From positions 1,426,001 to 1,490,000 of the forward strand of contig JAKFAO010000003.1 of NCBI GenBank assembly GCA_021527695.1: a DNA stretch of 64,000 nt. The letters run 5' to 3'. Source of the stretch: Naematelia aurantialba (Eukaryota > Basidiomycota > Tremellomycetes > Tremellales > Naemateliaceae). Shown here piece after piece: positions 1 to 11,400 of this stretch. Made by a program: the position numbers and the translations under genes. Under the pieces are notes generated by a model that made no database searches, was not told where the DNA came from, and saw only the letters and a list, made by a program, of their open reading frames with translations. The stretch's first letter is position 1. Each line of letters begins with the position of its first letter.

Positions 1-2
1 AC

Positions 3-50
3 TCGCTCATCCAGTCGATCAGCATCCAGCGCCTCGACAAGTTCAAGTAA
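3..50 (+). CDS. C-terminal end of an unidentified gene (partial)
   Basis: The first bases stay open in one plus frame and end in TAA at 48-50, giving a short tail that ends in RLDKFK. The gene starts outside the window. The tail is too short to assign a family, and the frame could be open by chance. It is listed because the sequence after it shows no coding signal and the next gene runs on the other strand. Confidence 0.35.
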   Translation, partial: SLIQSISIQRLDKFK

Positions 51-154
51 TTCGCGTCGACTCCGAGCCAGTCTTGTGCCGCGACGAGGCGACGTCGCTG
101 TTTCGCCGCTGTCGCTCGATCTCTAAGAACTAAATATCGGAAGCATACGGCACA

Positions 155-258
155 GCAATGCATCGTCCCACCTTCAGACAAAGCAATGCTTGTTCGACCT
201 ACAGACCAGCAGTGCTCCTTCCACCTGCAGACCAAGCAGTGCATCGTCATCTGCAGAC
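155..258. repeat. Degenerate ~27 bp tandem repeat, four copies
   Basis: Four diverged copies of a 23-28 bp unit beginning gcaatgc/gcagtgc and ending cagac lie head to tail. They occupy the space downstream of the aldolase gene, which is transcribed leftward and stops at 395. Nothing else is recognisable between 51 and 394. Confidence 0.7.
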
Positions 259-394
259 ATTCGCTAGACAAGAACTGCTTTACCGCCACAAGACTGAGAC
301 GAGAGAGCACGATTCTGTCTGATTCAGGCTACTGACCGCTAGACACTAGACTGTTCCTGCGCTACTGCCCACTCACTCGAGTCAGAGTAGGCGA

Positions 395-2375
395 TCACGC
401 CTTGCCCGCTGATCCAAAGAGCTTGATGAACCTTTCGCAGTTGGCGGCAAAGTTCTCCGTCGACGCCTCCATCGCGTCGGGGAACGGCAGGCTCGCGAGA
501 TTCTTCGACAGTGCCTCGGCGTATGGATCCCGGACCCACGAGTTGACGTTGATCTATGCCATTCAGCGCTGTTCGCTCGTACGCTAGTCTACAGCCTGAA
601 GCCTGAGAGATTGAGAGACTGGGGCGAGTCTGAAAGCCTGAAAGCCTCGCAGGGTGGAGCCGGCCAGAGCCCGCTCTGTGCTGCGACCGGGTTCCGTGCC
701 AGATCCAAACTAGATAGCAACAGGCATACCTTTATCGACCCGTTTTTGATCGTTTCTTTAAAGTACGCTTCTCCGCCGTAAACGTCCCAATCAACGCCTG
801 AGGGGCTGTAAAAGTCGGTCCCGTGCGCTGAAGAGATATCAGCCTTGCCACATGGTTCTTGCCATCAACGGGACGACAAGAGCGAAGAGCGGGCGTAGGC
901 GTAGAACAACGACGCACCGCAGAGAGTGACGCGGCCCTTGAACCGGGAATGCAGGTCTTGCAAACTAATCCGAGGGTCAGCGGTCAGTCACTTAATAAAA
1001 CGTCCATGAAGTCGGATGAGGACGACAACGTACATGTCCCAATGCAGATCGGGCTTTGATACATATGTTCCATGTCGGTTGCCGATGCATGGTGCGAGGA
1101 TGTGTGCTCCTGTCCTGCGCTTCGTCAGCCACACGACTACATTGATGGTCCACAACGTCATGAGCACGAGACGAGGGAGCGACGTTGGGGTTGGAGGCCG
1201 ATAAGATAGACATTATAAGAGAGGGAATGGAATGGGCTGATTGGAGTGCAACGTACTCGCGCATGAAACGTTCCGCATTGTCGGGATCGGTGAGCATCTC
1301 GCCCGTGATGACACGGACGCCAGCCTCGCCACCCTCTAGCCGGCCAAGCTCGACTTCAGTCGCGATCCCCTGAGCGACGCAGCGCTTGATGTACGGGACC
1401 GCGATGGCGATGTTCTCGTCCTCGGTCTACACGCGGGAGACGTCAGCATTACCGTTCGGTCGTATCGACATTGCGTAAAGATTCAGGAGGGAAGAAGGAT
1501 GAGGGGAGAAGATGTACATAGAAAGTGTCGAAAGTGTAAACAGGGGGGGGTGGGGGGGGGGGGTGGAAGAGGCGACTGGGAAGAGGCGAATGGAACGAGG
1601 CAAGTGGAAAGAGACGTGTGCGCAGAGTGCGAGAGACGACAGACATCGGCGTGACTGGCATCGACCATGATACTGTCAAACTTGATGCCCCGCTTCTCAG
1701 CCAGACCGATGGCGAGCTCGAGATGTTCCGCGCTCGTTGCGTGGTCCAGGTGTACGGCTATAGGCACCGATGCGTTGTGCGCCCTGGGCTTGTGTGAGCT
1801 TGGGCATGAGGTAGACGGAAAACCAGTATGCAGAGAGCGGAGGTAGAGAGGAGAGAGGAGCGGCTAGTGTAGCTAGAGGTATAGACTCAGGACCGAGCGC
1901 CAGAGTGCATATACCGAAGGTGGACGGCCGGAACTGATGGCCATCACCACCAGGCTGCTTGAGGAGATGGGACGGAGGGCCACATGCCCGCCAGGACGAG
2001 CAAGGGAATGCCACCCACTTGTGCAAGCAAAACTGGAGAAACTCGCCGCCGCCATACTCGAGCGTCACTGGAAAGAGCTGCAAGATCGCAGGCGACCTCG
2101 TCCGCTCAGCAGCTCTGACAAGCCCAATCACCGATCCCCAGTCGTAGCATGCTTGAGCAAGGATGCCATCTACCGATCTCGTCAGCGTCAGTTCAAACTT
2201 TTCTGCCGCACCCCAAGCCTTGATAGTCCCCCGCCTCAAGTGGTGGACGTGGACATTCAAGGTCGGCGAAGAGACCAGGCCGGGAAGCCCTGGCCGACAG
2301 AACAGGAGGATACGTACAGCCTCCTTTCTCGGCTTTGCTCAGGATTTCAAGCGTGCGATTCCCTTGCAGTGACAT
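395..2375 (-). CDS. Class II ketose-bisphosphate aldolase (GatY/KbaY-like), spliced
   Basis: Predicted zinc-dependent aldolase that would cleave a ketose bisphosphate to dihydroxyacetone phosphate plus an aldehyde. The ATG (2373-2375) gives MSLQGNRTLEILSKAEKG. Later exons give ACYDWGSVIGLVRAAERT, then PIAVHLDHATSAEHL with the zinc-binding HLDH motif, then FDSIMVDASHAD. Next come TEVELGRLEGGEAGV, a short exon starting HGTDFYSPSG, and a last exon SKINVNSWVRDPYAEAL ending SAGKA-stop. At roughly 280-300 residues it is nearer the bacterial tagatose/fructose-bisphosphate GatY/KbaY type than the ~360-residue yeast Fba1. There are at least five introns, one holding a long poly-G run (1543-1563). The natural substrate cannot be read from sequence. 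Family assignment is firm; exon edges are approximate. Confidence 0.85.
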
Positions 2376-2566
2376 CCTCTGGCTAACGTGCCCAGTGGGT
2401 CAGGTAGATGAATGCAAACACAAGTACAGACACATCCAACGAGTTGAATCCCGGTTGAACGGAGAATGGCCCGGGCGGACCGGCTCCGGCTATAACCGCA
2501 TCCCGCTAGTCGGGAGCGACCATCTGTCCCAGCGAGTGTGATGCATGCATGTCTGCGTCGCTGGCC

Positions 2567-3856
2567 CTATACTCTGGACAACCACCCCATCCACAGCACC
2601 TGCGACACGGCCATGAAGAACAGGAATTGAACTCGGCGTGAACGCTGGCTATGGGATAGCGACTGCGTCGCGGCGGACATGTTGGATGGGTCGGGCAGAA
2701 GCACGTATTTCAACGATCGAAGCTACGCACGAGTCAGCGCCACTTTACACAGGTGAACAGGCACATACGAGGAAGAATGCATTGGCGCCGAAGGTGTAGA
2801 TAAAGGTCAATGTGGTCGTCAACGCCCCGAGACGCAGGAACCCAACGAGGATGGTCACGATGATGCTGCGCGCTAAGATCAGCTGGGACTACGAGATGCC
2901 AATCAGCGAGAGACTTGCCCAACAAATTTATAGCCCCCGTATCCTATGAGCTCGACTCCGCTGGCCCCACCGCCCCGAACGTCCAGCAGATAACAACCCA
3001 GCTTTATCACGCAGAACTCGGTGATGACGACCGCCATCGCCTTGGACAGCGTGACACCTAGAACCTCGGGGTGGAAGCGCGACTGCAGCCCCGACACCAA
3101 GGCAGACAGCAGCGTGTACGTGACCAGCGCCATGGCTTGCATCAGCTCGAGCCGCTCGCACGGATGCCTCACTGGGAATGTAGAGATCGGGTGCATTGAT
3201 GTCGTCCCGCGGCGCCTGCCAGCCCTCAACCGAGCCATTTTCGGAAGACCGCTTCGGCTGCCGCGACCATGGCTTGTGCCGCCATGGAAAGAGGACTAGC
3301 CGGAGCTTGCTCAGCACGTAAAAGTTGGTCACTGAGAAGCTCGTTTTGATGAGTTGCAGCGGCAGATACCGCGTGAACTACTGCCGTCAGCTAGAGGTTC
3401 TGCACTCTGAAGCGAGCGGACACCGACATTCTTTTCGACATAGTCGTGCCCTGCCGCCACGGCAGACTTTCCAAACTGAACGCCCATTTGCGCGGTGGCG
3501 TCATTCATGCCTGGCCACGCTTGGAATCCCATATTCTGATACCCCTGGACGCCGGGTGCAGGCGGATTTGGAGACGCCACATACCCCTGTCGACTCTGTA
3601 CTTGAGGAGCAGCATAAGGGTTGACGCCCGAGGACGAAGCGGTCGAGTCGAGCGAGTTGGCATTGATATCGACGGGAGGAGAGGAGAAGCGCATATACCC
3701 ATCCTGCGAGATGCGCTGCGCTTGCGAATATGGGGAGGAATTCGTCGATCCTCCTGGAGTCCGTGGAGGCTCCGGTGGCGGGTAGGCAGGATGCGTCGGC
3801 TTGGGGTGTTGTAGTGGCGGGGGTGACCGCGAGGAGATGAACGGCGGGCCTGACAT
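2567..3856 (-). CDS. YIF1: YIF1-family ER/Golgi vesicle transport membrane protein
   Basis: Yif1 pairs with Yip1 and Rab GTPases in ER-to-Golgi vesicle fusion. The ATG at 3854-3856 opens a long Pro/Ser-rich cytosolic head (MSGPPFISSRSPPP). The conserved core follows: FTRYLPLQLIKTSFSVTNFY, VLSKLRLVLFPWRHKPWSR and DDINAPDLYIP. After it come hydrophobic segments including MALVTYTLLSALVSGLQ and the last exon FLFFMAVSQVLWMGWL. The LLFPWRHKPW and DDINAPDLYIP motifs are characteristic of the family. At least four introns are needed. The gene is head to head with NOP13, sharing a 186 bp promoter. Confidence 0.9.
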
Positions 3857-4042
3857 GGTGTCTTTGCTGGTCAAGAGTGACGGAATGTGGTGTTGGGTAT
3901 CAGCTTGATGTTCCAATTCGCAGCTCCACGTCAGTCGGGGACGCGTATCAATCTGCCACGTGGACCACGTGTTTTCGGTTGCTGGTTTTTTCCGGAGAGA
4001 CGATCTTTGGAATTCTCCAAATCTTTCATCCCAGCTCAAAAG
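3857..4042. promoter_or_regulatory. Divergent promoter YIF1/NOP13 with paired CACGTG boxes
   Basis: This 186 bp gap separates two ATGs that point away from each other. It holds two CACGTG palindromes (3957-3962 and 3966-3971) spaced nine bases apart start to start, and one ACGCGT (3941-3946). CACGTG is the core for bHLH factors such as Cbf1, and ACGCGT is the MluI cell-cycle box core. Use of these sites is inferred, not shown. Confidence 0.5.
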
Positions 4043-5683
4043 ATGGCGAAACTGCTCAAGTCTGGACGCACCCCAGAGCAGCAGGCAGAGAGGGAAGCCC
4101 GCAAGGCAGCGAAGGCTTCCATGTCGGCCTCGGTACAGGGGCCAAGCTTGGAGGAGGTCGACCTAACCAACAGCGGCGAATCATCAAAGAAGAGAGGGCG
4201 GAAGGAGGACGATGTGAAGGAAGAGAATGAGCTTGAGGTTGACCTCGAAGCGCCTACGCCTCTGAGCAAAGCCGAAGCTCGAGCAGCGAAGAAGAGGGAG
4301 AAGCGGGGCGAGCCACCAAAGGAGAAGAAGGCGGAAAAGGCGGATAAACCAAAGCGGGAGAAGAAGTCAGATGAGGATGAAATGGAAGATGGTCGGGCCA
4401 AGGCGAAGAGGGAGAAGAGCAAGGGGACCGTCAAGCAGAACTCGGTGTGGATTGGGAATCTGAGCTTCAAGACTACCCAAGACGCTCTGCGAGGGTTCTT
4501 CGTCAGAGGCTTGGCGACGTTGGGCGCAGACGGCGGGGATGATGTGATCACAAGGATAAACCTGCCCAAGAAGCCCGGCAAGGGATCGTTTGCAACGGAA
4601 AACAAAGGGTCAGCTTTCCATCCCAACTCGTTTTTGGTCAAGCTGACAAGCTGCTCAGATTCGCATATGTAGACTTTGCCACTGAGGAGCTGCAAAAACT
4701 GGCGGTAGGGTTGAGTGAAGGCATGTTGGAGGGCAGGCGTGTACTGATCAAGCTTGGTGAGTGCCAAGTGACCGCATATCGAGTTCTCTACTGATCTACA
4801 TCCAAGGCGACGATCACCAACCCAAACCGGATGCCCGCACTCCCAAACCCGTCGGCATCAAGGCAGAGGACCGCGGCATAGTGAAGAAGCAGATCCACCC
4901 CGAAAGCGCCACCCTCTTCGTGGGTAATCTGCCTTTTGACGCAACCGAGGAAGGACTGCGGGATCTGATCGAGAGCAACGCGGCAACACTGCCCTCAAAT
5001 AGCACTTCCGCTGCCGCTGCCAGCTCGAGCCACTCGGAAGCGGAGGCTGAAGGAGATGTGAAGGAAGAGCCACCTGTGATTGGAACCCGGGGTGGCAAGA
5101 ACAGCGGTCTGAGAAAGGTCCGATTGGGAGCATTCGAAGATACTGGACGGTGTAAAGGGTGAGTTGGTTGCTCGCCGTATGCTTCTATGGTAGGCTGACC
5201 ATATGGCTAGCTTCGCCTTTTTGGATTTCTTGTCGCCTGGTCACGCCACTGCAGCTTTGTCAAATCGGAAAAATCACTTTTACTCTGAACGCCGCCTGAC
5301 CCTTCAAGTAAGCGCATGCATGTCTCGACGGTTGTGAGCGCTGACATCTGCAGTACGCATCCGAGTCTGCTACCAAACGCGCAGGAGGTGGAAAGAAACC
5401 GCCTGCAGACGGCGGTCGACCAGCGAAACGACCTCGCCCCTCGAAGACAGACGATGAGCCTGCAGCGGCCGCTGCCGAGCCGACGCTTACTAGCAAAGCT
5501 TCCAAGCTCGCACCAGCAGAGGAAAGTGAATACCCAGCAAAGCGGGTCAAGCCAGCTGGAGACGTTCGGGGCAAGAAATGGGAGGCTACGGGCCGGCCGA
5601 GACCTGGTGCTGCTCTAGCCATGGCGAAGAGGGAGAAAGTGGGGATTGTAGAAGGCAAGGGGGAGAAGATTACCTTTGACTAG
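4043..5683 (+). CDS. NOP13: Nop13-like nucleolar protein with two RRM domains
   Basis: Predicted RNA-binding protein of the nucleolus and pre-ribosomes. The ATG at 4043 opens a lysine/glutamate-rich head of about 130 residues. RRM1 carries the RNP2 motif SVWIGNLSF and, after an intron, the RNP1 motif FAYVDFA. RRM2 carries ATLFVGNLPFDATEEGL, then LGAFEDTGRCKG and, after an intron, FAFLDF. The combination EDTGRCKGFAFLDF is typical of Nop13. The last exon is Lys/Ala/Pro-rich with basic, NLS-like stretches and ends EKITFD-stop at 5683. At least four introns. The frame is also open upstream of 4043, but this ATG fits the family and leaves room for the shared promoter. Confidence 0.88.
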
Positions 5684-6187
5684 CATGCTTCACCGTCCTC
5701 TACATTCATATACAATGCTCTTGGACTGTGCTGGGTCATGCAGTCGGACGAGCAATGCCATGGCTGGCTTTGCCAAAATCTCAAGTGTGACGCGCGTTGC
5801 CCCGGGAATCCCAAACCCTGGAAAATCGCCGTGCAGTCGCATCTTTGTCTTAATTTTCCCTGCAGAAGGGGGGGACCATTCACTCGCATTCCCCTCTACT
5901 CTTTGTTGTATTCCATTCTCGATGCACTGACGAGGGGGAGGATCAAGCTCGATACCTGGCGACCTAGATACCTCCACAGCGGCCCTAGTCGGCCGTTGTG
6001 TTGCGGCTCGGGGTATTGCAGGGGTGGTCTTGATAAGCTTTCCCCCAACGACAACGAGGACGAGGGACATCATCGTCTTGGGACGAGATTGTACAGTGCG
6101 TCCTATTGCTCCCTGTGAGCTCGCTACTCTCCATCCCTCCTCTGCGGTATTTTTTGGAGACTGACTCTTCTGGTAGAGCAGCTCGTC
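5684..6187. other. Intergenic region, no gene recognised
   Basis: About 500 bp lie between the NOP13 stop and the carrier start, both genes reading rightward. Open frames exist on both strands but overlap each other and resemble no family. The last ~60 bases before the ATG are CT-rich, as expected for a fungal promoter and leader. Confidence 0.5.
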
Positions 6188-8044
6188 ATGGCTCCAATCT
6201 CTCGGGATGGCAACTCTGAAGCTTCGACATCATCCTCGCCTATCCCCTCTGCTTCCGCCCCCGCTGCCTCGTCAACGCCAGCACATCCGCCAACAAGGGA
6301 ACCAGCACCTCGGAAGCCGCTACCATTCCACTTCTACATTCCCCGCGAGTTCCACAGCATGACGGCAGGGGCCGGCGCTGGCCTCATGGCCAGCATCACG
6401 ACGTGTCCGCTAGACGTCGTCAAGACGCGGCTACAAGCGCAGCACCTCGCCCGCGACGCCAAGGACTACGAGGGCGTGCAACGTACCGTCGCGCGCATAT
6501 GGCGGCAAAGCGGCGCAAGGGGGTTTTATCGGGGTCTCGGGCCTACGTTGGGTGGATACCTCCCGACCTGGGGCATCTATTTCACAGTGTACGACGAGGT
6601 CAAGGATAAACTCAAAGACGTGATCGGCTCATCAGGTGGGTTGAGGGTGGCGTCGATCTTACGCGACTCGTTGGAGAGGAGGAGATGGCTGCCTGGGCAG
6701 GCGGACGAGGGGAGTGATGTGAGCTGATGGGGCGTAGATCATCCGTATGCCAGTCAGACGATCACACATGTTTTCGCAGCAATGACAGCAGGAGCGACGG
6801 GTACAATATTGACAAATCCCCTGTGGGTGGTCAAGACGAGATTCATGGTGAGTCGCCGGCTCCCATTCCGTCTGGCCCTGCAGGCCTCGTGCGCGTTTGC
6901 AGTGTAGAACGCGTCTCGTCACTCTTGCGCGGCATGCTCCCTGGTTGGGCATAGAGGGTCCTGGACTCCTTGCTGACGTGTGCAGTCTCAAGCGGTCCTT
7001 CCCCCGTCGGCAGCGAGATATCGCACGACATACGATGCGATCCGCACAATATACCGTACCGAGGGCTTCCGGGCGTTCTACAAGGGTCTCTTACCGAGCC
7101 TCATGGGCGTCAGTCACGTCGCCGTCCAGTTTCCGTTGTACGAGAAAGCCAAAGCATGGGCAGGTGGGTCCACGCTTTCTCCCCAGACCTTGCACTCTCC
7201 CGTTTCTCCTGACGGTCCCCTGGAGCTCTGTCGATGCGTGCTGGTGCATGATGCGCTGATTGATGCATATGTGCACATGTGCTGATGTGGGTAGATCGCG
7301 ACGGAAACGAAAGTCATTCCGGCCTTTCCCCCTCAACCATCCTCCTCTGCTCGGCGTCGTCCAAAATGGTCGCCTCACTAGTCACGTACCCGCACGAAGT
7401 CTTGCGCACGCGTCTGCAGATCCGCACCACCACCTCCAAGCCCCCCAGATCCGCCCCGTCCGCATCCACCTCCACCCAACCCTCTGGCCCGTCCGCCGCG
7501 GCCCAGTCCACTCGCGCTCCGTTCCCATTCCCGGCCGAACCACCCATCCCCCGGCCCCCCTTGTACTCCCCGCTCGTGACCGGGTCCGAGCCGCCCCTAC
7601 CCATTGCCGCGCCCGAACAGTACCAACAGATCGCCGAGAACGGGAACGGAAGCGCCAGACGAGCGCGGAAGCCCAAGCACGGCGGCGTGATCGATACGTT
7701 TCTCAAAATCAAGCGGCAGGACGGATGGCGGGGCTTTTATCGCGGTCTGTCGATCAACCTCGTTCGCACGGTGCCCAATAGCGCCGTGACCATGTTGACG
7801 TGAGTTGAGCCTGCGAGTCTCTGCGAGTCTGTCGGCAAGGAGTCTTGAGTCGGCGAATCTAAGTCGGCGAGCCTGAGTCGGCGCATCTAGGTCTGCGAGT
7901 GTGCTCCCCAGAAGCGCCGCGGCGTGATGGGCGTCTTGCACACAGCTTGAACTCGCCTTGCAGATGGTCTCAATGCAGCTTCGAGGCGGTGAGCTGACGG
8001 TGTACAGGTACGAGTTGATCATGCGGAGGTTATCGTTGACATGA
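6188..8044 (+). CDS. YIA6: Mitochondrial carrier, YIA6-type NAD+ transporter
   Basis: Inner-membrane solute carrier (SLC25 family) with three repeats. Repeat 1 has the signature CPLDVVKTRLQAQ, followed by GARGFYRGLGPTLGGYLPTW. Repeat 2 has NPLWVVKTRFMSQ and GFRAFYKGLLPSLMGVSHVA. Repeat 3 has TYPHEVLRTRLQ and GWRGFYRGLSINLVRTVPNS. The NPLWVVKTR and TYPHEVLRTR versions match the yeast NAD carriers Yia6/Yea6 better than the pyrimidine carrier Rim2. Repeat 3 is split by a Pro/Ser/Thr-rich insert of about 90 residues (roughly 7430-7680). The last exon is tiny (YELIMRRLSLT-stop); its intron uses GTGAGT at 7800 and rejoins at GTACGAG. That intron holds degenerate ~15 bp repeats. Substrate is inferred from motifs. 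Confidence 0.85.
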
Positions 8045-8376
8045 CATTTGCATATTTTGGGCTACAATGTACGATCACTGATAAAATAGTCCTACCTCGG
8101 CGAGTCTGACCCTCGGCCGCTGTTTACTAGCCGTCTGTTATTTGACCTCGGTTTCTAACCGTCTGACCTCGGCTTGCTGCCTCTGTGTGTTGGCTGTGGA
8201 GATGGGATTGCAGTGTGCGAGTTTCTTGTGCTGAGACACAATGTCACTGGGGAGGACAGCCACAGTCATACTGTCCGGCATTGCTATTGCTGGGAGGCAC
8301 GAGCAACCCCGACACTCCGGCTTACGCGTTTCTCACCGTGACTCTGATTTTGCCGTTGTCCTTACCATGCATGCTT

Positions 8377-8454
8377 ACTATCAAATGACTTGAGAACCCT
8401 CGTCAAGCTCGCTTCACTACCAAATGACTGTGCACACTCGTCAAACTCTCTTTG
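8377..8454. repeat. 39 bp imperfect duplication beside the kinase stop codon
   Basis: Two neighbouring copies begin actatcaaatgac and actaccaaatgac, 39 bp apart, and share ctcgtcaa further in. The second copy ends about six bases from the stop codon of the leftward kinase gene (8461-8463). The rest of the 8045-8460 gap holds repeated GACCTCGG and CCGTCTG words but no gene. Confidence 0.6.
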
Positions 8455-8460
8455 TCACCG

Positions 8461-11400
8461 TCATGAATAGACCTTTGCCAATCCCTCGACCACAGCGACG
8501 AGCGCCATGGCGCCGGGATCCGGGGGCAGCTGCTTCCTGTCCTCCCTCTCGCCGACGTACGTCGCTCTCCCCAGCTTCGCCTGCATCGTCGTCGTTGCTT
8601 CTCCGCCTGTCCTCGCTGCCTGTGCTGCCGCGCCGACGTCGTTGGTCTGTGCCAGCGTCTCGGCGAACGGGATCAGCGCATCCATGACTGTTCGGTGGCC
8701 GACGCGCGCGGCCGTGCGCTGCTTGAGCACGTCGAGCGCGGCCAGCGCGGCGTGGCCCATGAATTCCGGCAAGAGGGCGGGAGGCGGCTCGCTCGTCGCG
8801 GAGCGGATGAGCGACGTCGTCACCCCCGCGAGGAAGATGGAGAAGATGGCGCCGAGCGTGCCGCCGCATGAATCTGATGCCCACAGTCAGTGTCAGCGCC
8901 ATCGTCATTGTCATCGTCAGCGCCGGCGTCGATGCTGATGCCAGACTGTCGTCTGCGCAGAATAGTCTGCACCCGTAACCCAAGGCGGATCGCTTAGGGG
9001 CAATGGCCGGAACGTAGAGGTGGAACGAGGAATCACTGACCGTCGATGACTTCAGTCAAGCGCCGGAAGAGCTGCACGAGATCGCCGTCCGCGCCAAGCC
9101 CGCCTTGGATGGCCGCCAGCACGGCTTTGGCGCCATTGGCACATGTCTCGCCGCAATCGCCATCTCCGACAATCTGAATAGTCAGCGCACGCCTGCACTG
9201 GGTCGGCCAAAATTGGCCGCCAGCGAGCCAAATCTGAAAGACAGGCACGCACCGTATCCCACTCGGTCAATTTCGGCTCGAGCGCAAGGACGTCCTCTGC
9301 TGCCACCTTCATAGCCTCCTGGATCTGCTTTGCCGACGCTCCTGGTGTCAGCAACGCCACGGAAGCGCGATCGCGCCCGCAACAGCAACATAACAGCAAC
9401 AGCAACAGCGACCAATCGCCACCTCAACCTCAATCACAATGTCCCCATCAAGCCTCCGCCAAAAACGCACTCACCTTGCAGCTTTTTGCCACTCGGCTCC
9501 GGAGCAGCATGCACCGCAGTGTCGTTTGCATCCTGCTTGACCTCGGTAAACATATCGGCGCGCTTACGGTCCCGCAGCGCCGTGGGCAGAGGGTAGATGT
9601 TCTGCGTGGCCGGCCACGCGACCGACGTATGTGGTGCGTCGAGCAGGCGCAGGAGGGCGTCGACGGGAAAGTCGGGGCACGCGGCAGCGACGTTGCTGAG
9701 GTTCAACAGGGAGATGGACAGGCCCGGCATGTTCATCGAGCCCATAAAGGTGCCCTGGTAGATCCGTACGGGCACGATCGATTTCGCCTCTGATTGTTAG
9801 AGGGCTACTCGGTTTCAAATCCGCATTTGTCGCGACGTGCAGCACCACAGGTGGGCTAGAACAAGTTGGGACAGCAAAGACGGGGCACAAGACAGGGCAC
9901 AAGAAGGGGCAGTAAAGAAGGGACAACACAAGACGGGACCCAAGAATACGCCAGCGCAAGGTGCAGAGTCACACTGCATCCGGAAGACTCACCAAGCTGC
10001 GTGAGCACTTCATCCACCGCAGCACAGAGCTCGAGGTTCGACATGCCGCCCTGGTTATTCACCAGAAGCACGAGCTGGTCGCCGTCCTTGAACTTGACAT
10101 ACGCCCGCTCGTCGTCTTGTTGGTCAAGGACCAGGTCGAGCAGCTGGGCGATGAGCTTCTCGGCCGGTGGCGCGGGGACGTTGAACACGCCCTGTTGGCG
10201 TCAACTTCTGCGCGTTCGGTTTTACGCTGCCCGTCAAAGGCTCTCCAGAATGCGCAGAGCAGCAAAGAAAACTGGACACTACCCCCCCGAGTCCGAGTCT
10301 GAAATCGGGTATGGCAGACCAAATAGAGTCTGATCACAAAGATGGGTATGACCGCCTTCATTCGTGCCAACTGCCGGATTTCATGAATGAAAAATAGTAG
10401 AAGCCTTGCTTGAGAAGCCTCGAGAAGCAATCACGGCTCACCGTCTCATTATGCAGCCCGAGGCCAATCTCGACCCGCCCCTCGGGGATCTGCCACTCGC
10501 CCGCCCGACCAGGGACGTGGCAGTGGTCGAGGGCCATGCAGATGGAGCCAGTGTTGGTGGACACCGATCGGCCTAGGGCAACGAGGGGGCCAAAATCTAT
10601 ATTTTCTTCGGCGCCTGCTCCGAGGATCTTGCACACTAGAGTATGTTCAGTTGGAGGCTTGAAATGCGGGCGGCAACTCCAACTCCATCTGGCTGGGAGG
10701 AGGATGCCGAGTGACTAGACCGCGAGGAGAAGGAAGATTTCCACGGCAGTGGCGACTGTTGCTGTCTGCTGGTCCTGGAGATTTTGTGGTGTGCTCCCGG
10801 AAAAGCAGAGAATGAGAGCCCACCGCGGGATGACTGCAAGGAGTTTCAGACTCACCGAGGGTGATGCCGGCCAAGCACCGCCGGCCGACGTACTGGTTCC
10901 GCGAGCGAGGGACGGATACGTCGTCGCCGACCACCACGAGCTCGACGTTCGGCAGGCCCTGGCTTTGGGCCATGAGCCGTGCCAGGCCAAAGTGCAGGTT
11001 GTCGCCCGTGTCTGGGATGTCAGCCAAAGCTACGACTGACGCGTTGCAGTGTATGCTGTGAAAGACAACCTGAATGCAGGAGTCCCACGGCAGGAGGTCC
11101 CACCACAGAGCGAGCGGCCAGAGATTCGAGAAGTAAAGGGGAGATACGGGCAGGGACTCGATAAGCAGCTTGGGCAACGGGATGAACAGGTTCGCAGTGG
11201 TAGCAGTATAAACGGTAGCCATACCGTAGCCAATAGCTTAGACACCAGGGCCAGGGTCTAGGAAGTGAGGAAGAAGCGTGCAGGGAGCAGCACTGGCCAG
11301 CGGACACGGCCAGGCAACACTTACAATTCGTAATGATGAGGATCGTCCCCCTCTGACTCGGGACCTGCTTGATCGCTCCAAACACCTGCCGCGCACTCGG

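Noticed and set aside
3887..4042. Longer NOP13 N-terminus from an upstream ATG
   Set aside because: The frame is open, but it would use most of the short divergent promoter and has no similarity to the family; the ATG at 4043 fits.
5690..6118. 126-127 codon frames on both strands between NOP13 and the carrier
   Set aside because: They overlap each other, show no family motif, and fit better as promoter sequence open by chance.
9784..9850. tRNA-like GGTTTCAAATCC sequence
   Set aside because: It resembles a T-arm, but no matching acceptor stem or anticodon arm could be folded around it, and it lies in an intron of the kinase gene.
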